Of a DNA stretch of 44,197 nt, positions 7,950-14,981 are shown piece after piece. The translations under genes and the position numbers were made by a program. Numbering within the stretch: the stretch's first letter is position 1; each line of letters begins with the position of its first letter. The stretch covers positions 1 to 44,197 of the forward strand of contig JAZNIJ010000219.1 of assembly GCA_045577455.1 (NCBI GenBank). Reading direction: 5' to 3'. The notes beneath the pieces were generated by a model. The model worked only from the letters and a program-made list of their open reading frames with translations, was not told where the DNA came from and did not search any database. This stretch comes from SIG653 sp045577455. Lineage in GTDB: Bacteria; Bacillota; Clostridia; Oscillospirales; CAG-382.

Positions 7950-8171
7950 TTAAAATTCAACAAAGGGAAGGGAAACGTATTCGTCGGAGAAAACATCTTC
8001 TGAAAGAATCTGTTCCGATGAAGATGCTTCGTCTGTTGAACCTGTTTCGGAGATTTCTTGAGATGAGACCGAAGAATCAACTTCATTTTCCTTTGATTCT
8101 TCACCGCCGCAAGCTGTTATTGAAAGTAAAACTAACAAAAAAATTAAAGAGAAAAATCCAAATCTTTTCAT
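7950..8171 (-). CDS. Small Ser/Glu-rich lipoprotein
   Basis: A 73-residue product starts at the ATG at 8171, which has an ideal AAAGGAGGT about 5 bases upstream; a longer in-frame form to 8219 would lie in the promoter and is rejected. A lipobox SITAC puts the lipidated Cys at residue 21. The mature 53 residues are dominated by Ser, Glu and Asp, and end in the hydrophobic tail YVSLPFVEF. No known family is recognised. It is cotranscribed with the HPr-kinase-like gene. It could be a structural lipoprotein, or a substrate of that protein before export. Confidence 0.78.
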   Translation of the reverse strand: MKRFGFFSLIFLLVLLSITACGGEESKENEVDSSVSSQEISETGSTDEASSSEQILSEDVFSDEYVSLPFVEF

Positions 8172-8190
8172 GGAGACCTCCTTTTTGGCA

Positions 8191-8219
8191 ATTATATCAC
8201 AAAATATAACAGTTGTCAA
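8191..8219 (-). promoter_or_regulatory. Consensus promoter of the lipoprotein/HPrK-like pair
   Basis: On the minus strand TTGACA (8214-8219) is followed after 17 bp by TATAAT (8191-8196). The predicted start, about 8184, lies at the edge of the Shine-Dalgarno sequence, so the leader would be only about 13 bases. Confidence 0.85.
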
Positions 8220-8285
8220 TCCCGATTTTATACCATTTTACCATTTTGGGAGGAAAATTGGCTATTTTAAGGTTAGAATTTGCAC

Positions 8286-8314
8286 TTGACAGAAAAGTAT
8301 TTTTAGTGCATAAT
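8286..8314 (+). promoter_or_regulatory. Promoter of the lipid-kinase/alarmone operon
   Basis: TTGACA (8286-8291), a 17-bp spacer and CATAAT (8309-8314) form a good housekeeping promoter. A second TTGACA lies at 8356-8361 with TATGAT/TATAAA-like hexamers 15-20 bp downstream, so two start sites are possible. It is divergent from the lipoprotein promoter 67 bp away. Confidence 0.78.
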
Positions 8315-8422
8315 AAAGGGTAGCAGATAAATATCCCCTAAAGAATATCCCGATGTTGACAAAAAGTTTATATATCTATGATATAAATAATTGTCTTGGG
8401 AATAAGAACGGAGAATTCAGCT

Positions 8423-9328
8423 ATGAAAAAGCTACATATTATTTATAATCCCTATGCAGGAAACGGTAGGGGAGAAAGTGCGGCTTTAACCATTCGAGAT
8501 AGAGTGCAGGAAAAAATCGGTTCAACAATTGAGCTTACCGATATGACTAAAATATTCAGCTACAAGGAATTTATGGAAGCAAGAAAGGATGTGAGCATTG
8601 TTATTTGTGGTGGCGATGGAACGCTTAACCGCTTTATCAACGCAACATCTGATTTGGAGTTTGATAATAAAATATACTATTGTGCTATCGGAACAGGTAA
8701 CGATTTTCTCAGGGATATAGGTATAAAAGATAAGAAAGTACCTGTTGATATAACTAAGTATATAAAAAACCTTCCAATTTGCGAGGTGGATGGAAAACGA
8801 TATCGTTTTCTCAATGGTGTTGGATATGGAATAGATGGCTATTGTTGCGAAGTGAGCGACGATAAAAAGAAAAAATCAAATAAAAAGGTGAATTACACTC
8901 TTATTGCCTTGAAAGGTGTAATGTACGACTATAAACCCAGAAATGCAGTTATCACTGTTGATGGCGTTATTCACCATTTCAAACAGGTATGGATAGCTCC
9001 AACAATGAATGGAAGATTTTACGGTGGGGGTATAATGGCAGCTCCGTTTCAGGATAGGTCGGACGAAGAAAAGACTCTTTCTGTAACGGTTTTGCATACC
9101 AAAACCAGAATTGGTGCTTTGTATTATTTCCCATCGTTGTATAAGGGAGGCCACGCAAAGCATAAAAATGTTTCAACAACCTTAAAGGGAAAAGAAATCA
9201 CCGTTGAGTTTGACGAGCCATGTGCTTTGCAGATAGACGGAGAAACATTCCTTAATATAAAAAAGTATACGGTTTATGCTTATGGCACGGTTGAAAACCC
9301 TGCAAAGGATGTTGTTTTAGCTAAATAA
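8423..9328 (+). CDS. Diacylglycerol-kinase-family lipid kinase
   Basis: The 301-residue protein begins MKKLHIIYNPYAGNGRG, the start of the DagK/YegS/sphingosine-kinase fold, and has the nucleotide-binding motif VICGGDGTLNRF, AIGTGNDFLRDIG, and the later GVGYGIDGY and FYGGGIMAAP blocks. Such enzymes phosphorylate diacylglycerol or related lipids at the membrane, returning DAG to phospholipid synthesis. I chose the ATG at 8423 over an upstream in-frame TTG at 8396, because GGAG precedes the ATG and the conserved domain begins there. It is followed 8 bp later by a small alarmone synthetase, so both should be cotranscribed. The exact substrate cannot be told from sequence. Confidence 0.88.
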   Translation: MKKLHIIYNPYAGNGRGESAALTIRDRVQEKIGSTIELTDMTKIFSYKEFMEARKDVSIVICGGDGTLNRFINATSDLEFDNKIYYCAIGTGNDFLRDIGIKDKKVPVDITKYIKNLPICEVDGKRYRFLNGVGYGIDGYCCEVSDDKKKKSNKKVNYTLIALKGVMYDYKPRNAVITVDGVIHHFKQVWIAPTMNGRFYGGGIMAAPFQDRSDEEKTLSVTVLHTKTRIGALYYFPSLYKGGHAKHKNVSTTLKGKEITVEFDEPCALQIDGETFLNIKKYTVYAYGTVENPAKDVVLAK

Positions 9329-9336
9329 GGAGAAAA

Positions 9337-10011
9337 ATGGAACATTCAGAATTAAAAGACCGAATTATCAGATTTATTTCCGAATCATCGGAAGCAGACA
9401 TACAGCAAGCTGTTGCGAAAACATCCTTGTTGATGACTTATTATCGTTGTGCAATGCTTGAAATTGAAACAAAATTCAAGGTTTTAGACGAGCAGTTTTC
9501 TTTGAACCACGAAAGAAACCCAATTGAAAGCATAAAAACCCGTCTTAAATCCATGGAAAGCATCAGCGAAAAGTTAATGAGAAATAATTTGCCTGTTAAT
9601 GTTGCCTCTATGGAAGAAAATTTAAACGATGTTGCAGGTGTTCGTGTTATTTGTAGCTTTATTGACGATATTTATATGCTTGCAGAATGTCTTGCAAATC
9701 AGGATGATGTAAGGGTACTTGCTGTTAAGGATTACATAAAAAATCCAAAGCCAAACGGATACAGGAGCTTGCATATGATTGTTGAAATACCGATTTTTCT
9801 CCGTGATGAGAAAAAATATATAAAGGTAGAGGTTCAGCTTCGCACAATTGCAATGGAATCGTGGGCAAGGTTGGAACATAGAATGAGATACAAGAAAAAT
9901 CTTGAAAATGACCTTTTGGAGAAAACAAAAGACGAGCTTCTTGAATGTGCAAGAATAAGCGGACTTTTGGATGAAAAAATGCAGGCAATAAGAGATATTA
10001 TTGAGAAATAA
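9337..10011 (+). CDS. Small alarmone synthetase (RelQ/YjbM-type)
   Basis: At 224 residues this is a single-domain (p)ppGpp synthetase without the hydrolase or regulatory domains of RelA/SpoT. Diagnostic synthetase blocks are IKTRLKSMESISEKL, NDVAGVRVIC, DYIKNPKPNGYRSLHMIV and VEVQLRTIAMESWARLEH. These enzymes transfer pyrophosphate from ATP to GTP or GDP and are usually controlled transcriptionally and, for RelQ, allosterically. The RBS is AAGGAG 6-7 bases before the ATG. It lies 8 bp after the lipid kinase gene. No convincing terminator follows: an AGCCAAAA/TTTTGGCT inverted repeat at 10068-10090 lacks a T-run. Confidence 0.92.
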   Translation: MEHSELKDRIIRFISESSEADIQQAVAKTSLLMTYYRCAMLEIETKFKVLDEQFSLNHERNPIESIKTRLKSMESISEKLMRNNLPVNVASMEENLNDVAGVRVICSFIDDIYMLAECLANQDDVRVLAVKDYIKNPKPNGYRSLHMIVEIPIFLRDEKKYIKVEVQLRTIAMESWARLEHRMRYKKNLENDLLEKTKDELLECARISGLLDEKMQAIRDIIEK

Positions 10012-10158
10012 CCCGTTTTCGTTGCGAAACTCCATTTTGTAAAGTGTTTTTCCCTGTTTAAACCAAAAGCCAAAATAGTGGGTTTTGGCTATAGGGTATA
10101 AAAAGAAAATAATTTACACATTATTACATATTATTTTTTATTTTTTTGTTTTTTCCTA

Positions 10159-10187
10159 TTGACAAATCAAAGCAAAAGTTTTATAAT
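10159..10187 (+). promoter_or_regulatory. Perfect consensus promoter of the yceD-rpmF operon
   Basis: TTGACA (10159-10164) and TATAAT (10182-10187) are separated by exactly 17 bp. A start near 10194 gives a leader of about 108 bases, which is long for this window. Confidence 0.92.
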
Positions 10188-10203
10188 AGTTAAGCTAAAC
10201 TGT

Positions 10204-10238
10204 AAGTGTGAAGTTGTGCCTTTTGGCTTTTCATACTT
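10204..10238 (+). promoter_or_regulatory. Stem-loop in the yceD-rpmF leader
   Basis: AAGTGTGAA (10204-10212) can pair with TTCATACTT (10230-10238) with one G-U, and an inner GCC-TTTT-GGC hairpin (10218-10227) lies inside. It falls within the transcribed leader. A regulatory role, for instance control by ribosomal protein L32, is only an inference. Confidence 0.4.
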
Positions 10239-10301
10239 TGGAGCGTTTGCAAAAGTGCATTTGTTAAGCTGTGGCATAGTGTATCGGCAAGGAGGAGCGA
10301 A

Positions 10302-10907
10302 ATGGCAAGTTATCTTGAGATCAATGAAAAAGGCGAATATGTTCTTGATTTTTCGTCTCTTATCTCAGGTGAAAAAAAGTCATTGCCTTTCGATTTGGAA
10401 ATTGATTTTCCCCCTTTTGCAGATGATATAGCTTCTTGTAAAGGAAAATTTAAGGGTTGCGTTGAAGATAAAAATGAAGAATATTCTTTGAGCTTCTCTA
10501 TGGTTGCAGAGCTGAAAGTGCTTTGTTCTCGTTGTGCCGTGGAAATGAGCTTTTCAGTTGAGCAAGAAAACTTTATACCCATTTGTGGGAAAAAGCCCGA
10601 GCGTGGAACAGAGGAGTTTGATTGCTTTAAAAGAGGCAAAATAGATTTATCAGAGATTTTGAGAGAATTTTTAATTCTTGCATTGCCTTCTCAGTTTCTT
10701 TGTAAAGAAGATTGCGCCGGCTTGTGCCAGAGCTGTGGAAAGAACCTTAACAGCGGAGCGTGCAACTGCATTAACAAAGAAATTGATTCACGGCTTCAGC
10801 CCTTGGCAGATTTGTTAAAGTCGCTTAATGAAGATGCAGGGGATGATGATTATGACGACCCTGAAACGGAAAACAATAATGCCCCCGGTGACGATGATTA
10901 CGATTAA
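10302..10907 (+). CDS. YceD-family (DUF177) protein
   Basis: The 201-residue protein precedes rpmF, as DUF177 genes do in most bacteria. It has the family pattern: a central LKVLCSRCAVEM block (Cys-x2-Cys), then LREFLILALPSQFLC and KEDCAGLCQSCGKNLNSGAC with paired cysteines that may bind a metal. It ends in a very acidic Asp/Glu tail (DDDYDDPETENN, DDDYD). DUF177 proteins are linked to rRNA or ribosome biogenesis; the exact role is not known. The ribosome binding site is a strong AAGGAGGAG. The gene is followed 61 bp later by rpmF. Confidence 0.9.
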   Translation: MASYLEINEKGEYVLDFSSLISGEKKSLPFDLEIDFPPFADDIASCKGKFKGCVEDKNEEYSLSFSMVAELKVLCSRCAVEMSFSVEQENFIPICGKKPERGTEEFDCFKRGKIDLSEILREFLILALPSQFLCKEDCAGLCQSCGKNLNSGACNCINKEIDSRLQPLADLLKSLNEDAGDDDYDDPETENNNAPGDDDYD

Positions 10908-10968
10908 AGGGCAACTGAAATTTGTATTTAAAAATTAAGATAATATCCAATCAAAGGAGGAAACAAAG

Positions 10969-11160
10969 ATGGCAGTTCCTAAGAGTAAAGTATCTAAAGC
11001 AAGAAGAGACAAGAGACGCTCTTCCGTGTGGAAGCTTTCCGCTCCTGCAATGGCAAAATGCCCTAAATGCGGCGAATACAATCTTCCTCACAGAGTTTGC
11101 TCTGCCTGCGGTATGTACAGAGACAAGCAGATTATCGAAGTAAGCGAAGACAAAGCTTAA
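10969..11160 (+). CDS. rpmF: 50S ribosomal protein L32
   Basis: The 63-residue protein begins MAVPKSKVSKARRDKRR, the basic L32 N-terminus that contacts rRNA. It carries a zinc-ribbon KCPKCGEYNLPHRVCSACG (Cys-x2-Cys, Cys-x2-Cys), the zinc-binding C+ form of L32. The RBS is AAAGGAGG. It is cotranscribed with the DUF177 gene from the strong promoter at 10159 and is followed by a likely terminator. Confidence 0.97.
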   Translation: MAVPKSKVSKARRDKRRSSVWKLSAPAMAKCPKCGEYNLPHRVCSACGMYRDKQIIEVSEDKA

Positions 11161-11173
11161 TCAAAGCTACATC

Positions 11174-11206
11174 AGGCGTTTGTTGTTTTTATTACACCAA
11201 GCGTCT
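11174..11206 (+). terminator. Likely terminator after rpmF
   Basis: AGGCGTTT (11174-11181) pairs with AAGCGTCT (11199-11206), with two G-U pairs. A T-rich tract follows (TTTTGTTTTGTTATTTTTTG). The 17-base loop makes it weaker than the others in this window. Confidence 0.55.
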
Positions 11207-11223
11207 TTTGTTTTGTTATTTTT

Positions 11224-11243
11224 TGTGTGACAGTTTTCACACA
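11224..11243 (+). promoter_or_regulatory. CRP/FNR-like palindrome upstream of the DUF512 gene
   Basis: TGTGTGA (11224-11230) and TCACACA (11237-11243) form a perfect inverted repeat containing TGTGA-N6-TCACA, the classical CRP-type half-site arrangement. It lies 25 bp before the start codon. It may instead be a small RNA hairpin or chance. Confidence 0.4.
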
Positions 11244-11268
11244 TTCAATATATATTAAAGGGGTTCAT

Positions 11269-12564
11269 ATGATAACCGTAGCTTCCGTAACGCCTTCATC
11301 CATAGCAGAAAAAAACGGAATAAAATCGGGCGATAAGATACTTTATATAAACGGCAGAGAAATAAACGATGTTTTAGACTACCGTTTTGAAATGATGTCT
11401 GAAACCCTGCGTATTGTTCTGAAGCGTGGAGAAGAAGAAAAAAACATCGTTGTTACAAAAAGTGAATATGAGGAGCTTGGAGCAGAAGCGGAAACATATC
11501 TTATGGATCAGAAGAAAAGGTGCAAAAATGCCTGTATGTTCTGCTTCATCGATCAGAATCCCCACGGAATGAGGGAAAGCATCTATTTTAAAGATGATGA
11601 TGAACGCCTTTCTTTTTTACAGGGTAACTATGTAACCCTTACAAACCTTAAGGAAAAAGACATAGACCGTATTATTGAAATGCGCATTTCTCCCGTTAAC
11701 GTTTCTGTTCATACAATGAATAAGGAACTTCGGGTTCAGATGATGAAAAACAAAAACGCAGGAAATGTGCTTGATTATTTGCCAAGGTTAGCAGAGGGCG
11801 GTATAGAAATAAATGCACAGCTTGTTTTATGCCCGGGAATCAATGACGGTGATGAGCTTGTGTACAGTCTTGAACAGCTTTATTCTCTTTCAACCTTAAA
11901 TAGCGTTGCCGCCGTTCCCGTTGGGCTTACAAAGCATAGAGAGGGGCTTTGCCACCTCTCCACATTTACGGCAGAGGGTGCAAAAAAGGTTATAGAGACA
12001 ATTAACGCCTTTGGGGAGAAAGCACTGTCAGAACGAGGAATCAGAACATTTTATTCATCCGATGAGTTTTATCTTAAAGCAGGTCTTCCGCTTCCCGATG
12101 ATAATTATTATGAAGATTATCCTCAAATTGAAAACGGTGTTGGAATGCTGAGAGACCACAGAGAAAGCTTTCTGTATGCGTTTGAACAGGCGAAAAAGGA
12201 AAAAAGACCGTATAACGGGGGCAGTAAAACGCTTGTAACAGGTGTTGCGGCGTATGAGCATATACAAAACCTTGTTGATATGTTTCTTAGTGCATACCCT
12301 GAAGCGGAAATCAATGTTTGCCGAGTTGTTAACAACTTCTTTGGCGAAAATGTTACCGTAAGCGGACTGCTTACAGGCGGTGATATCGTTTCTCAGGTGA
12401 AGAATTTGGGCAAAATTTTGCTCTTGCCTGAAAATGTGCTTAAAAGTGATGAGGATATTTTCCTTGACAATATGACTGTCAGCGAAATGAAGGAAAAATT
12501 GAAGGTTGAAAAAATATTAACAACGGGTGAGGGCAGTGACCTTTTAGAAGCGTTGTTTATATAG
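11269..12564 (+). CDS. DUF512 protein with PDZ-like and radical-SAM-like domains
   Basis: The 431-residue protein starts with a PDZ-like segment (SVTPSSIAEKNGIKSGDKIL, NGREINDVLDYRF) and then shows CKNACMFCFIDQNPHGMRES, a Cys-x3-Cys-x2-Cys cluster typical of radical SAM iron-sulfur binding. Further family blocks are FLQGNYVTLTNL, SPVNVSVHT, QLVLCPGINDG and the C-terminal VVNNFFGENVTVSGLLTGGDI. This combination is the DUF512 family, conserved beside der in Clostridia; its reaction is unknown. I chose the ATG at 11269 (AAAGGGG upstream) over an in-frame non-ATG start at 11227. It is 58 bp upstream of der. Confidence 0.9.
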   Translation: MITVASVTPSSIAEKNGIKSGDKILYINGREINDVLDYRFEMMSETLRIVLKRGEEEKNIVVTKSEYEELGAEAETYLMDQKKRCKNACMFCFIDQNPHGMRESIYFKDDDERLSFLQGNYVTLTNLKEKDIDRIIEMRISPVNVSVHTMNKELRVQMMKNKNAGNVLDYLPRLAEGGIEINAQLVLCPGINDGDELVYSLEQLYSLSTLNSVAAVPVGLTKHREGLCHLSTFTAEGAKKVIETINAFGEKALSERGIRTFYSSDEFYLKAGLPLPDDNYYEDYPQIENGVGMLRDHRESFLYAFEQAKKEKRPYNGGSKTLVTGVAAYEHIQNLVDMFLSAYPEAEINVCRVVNNFFGENVTVSGLLTGGDIVSQVKNLGKILLLPENVLKSDEDIFLDNMTVSEMKEKLKVEKILTTGEGSDLLEALFI

Positions 12565-12622
12565 AACAGGATTTTTGCAAGCTCGGTGCCGTGCATCGTG
12601 CGTGCGTATAAGGAGCGTAATT

Positions 12623-13942
12623 ATGGCAATTGTAGCAATTGTAGGACGCCCCAATGTGGGTAAAAGTACATTTTTTAATAAATTGGCAGGAAAACGGCTT
12701 TCCATCGTTGCCGATACCCCGGGCGTAACAAGAGACCGACTCTATTATGATATAGAGTGGAACGGAAGAAAATTGACTCTTGTTGATACGGGAGGAATTG
12801 AGCCGAAAACAGACAGCGATATGCTAAAGCTTATGAGAAGTCAGGCAGAAAGTGCCATAATTATGGCAGATGTTATTGTTTTTATGGTGGATTCTCGTAC
12901 GGGTGTTACAGCAGACGATAGAGAAATTGCAACAATGCTGAGAAGAAGCAATAAAAACATAATTCTTGCTGTTAATAAAATCGACAGAACGGGTGACCTC
13001 CCTCCCGAGTATTATGAATTCTACGAGCTTTCTCTTGATGACCCGTATCCACTTTCCGCACTCCACGGAACAGGAAGCGGTGATATACTTGATAAAATCG
13101 TTGAAATGCTTCCCGAAGAAGAGGAAGAGGAAGAAGACGATGGAATTATTCGTGTTGCCATAATAGGTAAGCCAAACGCAGGTAAAAGCTCTCTCACAAA
13201 TAGGGTTGTTGGCGAAGACAGAGTTATTGTATCTCCCGTTGCAGGAACAACAAGAGATGCAATTGATACACCTGTTGAAAATCAATACGGAAAATATGTT
13301 TTCATCGATACCGCAGGTATAAGGCGTAACGCAAAAATTGAAGACGAAATCGAGCGTTACAGCGTGTATAGAGCATCTGCCGCCATAGAAAGAAGCGATG
13401 TTTGCCTTATTCTTGCAGATGCTTCTGAAGGAATAACCGCACAGGATGAAAGAATTGCAGGTCTTGCTCACGAAGCAGGTAAGGCATCAATTATTGTTAT
13501 AAATAAATGGGATACGGTTGAAAAAGACAATAGCACCGTTAATGACTTCGTTAAAGACATCAGAAATTCCCTTGCGTATATGACATATGCTCCAATACAG
13601 TTTATTTCAGCAAAAACAGGTCAGAGAGTGGATAAGCTCTATGAAATGATAAATTCTGTATATGCGGAAGCATCCAAACGAGTTCCAACAGGCGTTTTGA
13701 ACGATGTTTTGGGTGATGCAACCGTTAAGGTGCAACCGCCGACAGATAAGGGCAAGCGCCTTAAAATATACTATATGACACAGGTTTCAACAAATCCCCC
13801 AACCTTCGTTATTTTCTGTAATGAACCTGAGCTTTTCCATTTTTCGTATCAGAGATATATTGAAAACTGTTTAAGAAGCACCTTCGGTTTTGACGGAACA
13901 CCTATAAAAATAATTATCCGTAAGCGTGGCGAGGAAATTTAA
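12623..13942 (+). CDS. der: Ribosome biogenesis GTPase Der (EngA)
   Basis: Der is a double-GTPase needed for 50S subunit maturation. The 439-residue product has the first G1 motif GRPNVGKSTFF, G3 DTGG and G4 NKID. The second GTPase domain has GKPNAGKSSLT, DTAG and NKWD, and a C-terminal KH-like domain ends near KIIIRKRGEE. An acidic linker (PEEEEEEEDD) joins the GTPase domains. I chose the ATG at 12623 (MAIVAIVGRPNVGKS) with AAGGAG upstream, rather than the in-frame non-ATG start at 12575. It lies between the DUF512 gene and plsY, a common clostridial order. Confidence 0.96.
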   Translation: MAIVAIVGRPNVGKSTFFNKLAGKRLSIVADTPGVTRDRLYYDIEWNGRKLTLVDTGGIEPKTDSDMLKLMRSQAESAIIMADVIVFMVDSRTGVTADDREIATMLRRSNKNIILAVNKIDRTGDLPPEYYEFYELSLDDPYPLSALHGTGSGDILDKIVEMLPEEEEEEEDDGIIRVAIIGKPNAGKSSLTNRVVGEDRVIVSPVAGTTRDAIDTPVENQYGKYVFIDTAGIRRNAKIEDEIERYSVYRASAAIERSDVCLILADASEGITAQDERIAGLAHEAGKASIIVINKWDTVEKDNSTVNDFVKDIRNSLAYMTYAPIQFISAKTGQRVDKLYEMINSVYAEASKRVPTGVLNDVLGDATVKVQPPTDKGKRLKIYYMTQVSTNPPTFVIFCNEPELFHFSYQRYIENCLRSTFGFDGTPIKIIIRKRGEEI

Positions 13943-13963
13943 CTTTCCTGAGAAAGGATAAAT

Positions 13964-14800
13964 ATGTTATACGAAACAATTTACAGAGAAATAGGATTTT
14001 TCAACCTTAAGTTAAACAGGGAAGCGTTGTTTGTAATCCAGATTCTGCTGTGTACTATAATTCCATATCTTTTGGGAAGTATAAATACAGCAATAATTAT
14101 CTCAAAAAAGGTTTATAAACAGGATATAAGAGATTTTGGAAGCGGTAACGCAGGTATGACCAATATGCATAGGACATATGGAACGAAAGCTGCGCTTCTC
14201 ACTCTTGTGGGGGATTGCGGAAAACAGATAGTTTCAATATTCTTTGCATCGTTTATTTACGGCAGAGAGGGTGCATATCTTGCGGGTATGTTCTGTATGC
14301 TCGGCCATATCGCCCCGATTTACTATAAGTTTAAGGGCGGTAAAGGTGTTTTAACTGCCGCAACCCTTATTTTGTTCCTTAACCCCGTTGTATTTGTTGT
14401 AGTCTTTGCAATTTTCGTTATTGTTGTTGCCCTTTCTCGCTTTATTTCTCTTGGTTCAATTCTTTCAGCTTTTGCATATCCCGGAATTCTGTATATGTAT
14501 ATGCAGTTTGAAAAGAATATAGAGGGCTTTCCAATGGTGGCTTCAACGGTTATCGCCTTTGTTGTTATTTTTATGCACCGTTCTAATATTTCCCGACTTG
14601 CAAACGGTAAGGAAAATAAACTCTGCCTCACCAAAAAACAAAAGGAACAAGCAGAGCGTGACCGCCTTATGGGAATGTATAACGGTGACGAAGAGCCAGA
14701 CCCGAACGAGCTTGACGAAGAAACCGAATATGTTGATACAACGGGAATCGTTATTAAAAACGAAAACCAAAACGAAAGTTCAGATAAACCAAAGAAATAA
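13964..14800 (+). CDS. plsY: Acyl-phosphate:glycerol-3-phosphate acyltransferase PlsY, with long acidic tail
   Basis: PlsY transfers an acyl group from acyl-phosphate to glycerol-3-phosphate at the membrane, the first acylation in phospholipid synthesis. The membrane protein shows YLLGSINTAIIISK, the signature FGSGNAGMTNMHRTYG, and KFKGGKGVLTAA, three conserved motifs of the family, and about five to six hydrophobic segments. At 278 residues it is longer than the usual roughly 200: it has about 20 extra residues at the N-terminus and, after the last membrane segment, a hydrophilic acidic tail of about 75 residues (EEPDPNELDEETEYVDTTG). The tail looks disordered. The RBS is GAAAGGA. It is 21 bp after der and ends at a strong terminator. 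Confidence 0.93.
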   Translation: MLYETIYREIGFFNLKLNREALFVIQILLCTIIPYLLGSINTAIIISKKVYKQDIRDFGSGNAGMTNMHRTYGTKAALLTLVGDCGKQIVSIFFASFIYGREGAYLAGMFCMLGHIAPIYYKFKGGKGVLTAATLILFLNPVVFVVVFAIFVIVVALSRFISLGSILSAFAYPGILYMYMQFEKNIEGFPMVASTVIAFVVIFMHRSNISRLANGKENKLCLTKKQKEQAERDRLMGMYNGDEEPDPNELDEETEYVDTTGIVIKNENQNESSDKPKK

Positions 14801-14825
14801 CAAATTTTACGAATAATCTTTTATA

Positions 14826-14863
14826 AAAATTGCACACACCTAATGAAAGGTGTGTGCAATTTT
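14826..14863. terminator. Strong bidirectional terminator
   Basis: AAAATTGCACACACCT (14826-14841) pairs perfectly over 16 bp with 14848-14863 around a 6-base loop. The plus strand ends in TTTTT and the minus strand in TTTTTAT, so it can stop both plsY and the convergent carboxypeptidase gene. Confidence 0.93.
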
Positions 14864-14981
14864 TGCTATGTAATGAATTTGAGTTTTTTTTCTTCTTTGT
14901 TAGCTTTCTAATGTGTTAATATAAATCGTTAAATTGTATTCTAAGGGTTTTAAAGTTAAAACATCATTTTTTAAACTATGT

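Noticed and set aside
7946..8209. Plus-strand frame over the small lipoprotein
   Set aside because: Antisense of a gene that has a lipobox, ideal ribosome binding site and consensus promoter; the plus frame has none of these.
10068..10090. Inverted repeat AGCCAAAA/TTTTGGCT as terminator of the alarmone synthetase
   Set aside because: No T-run follows on the plus strand, so intrinsic termination is not supported.
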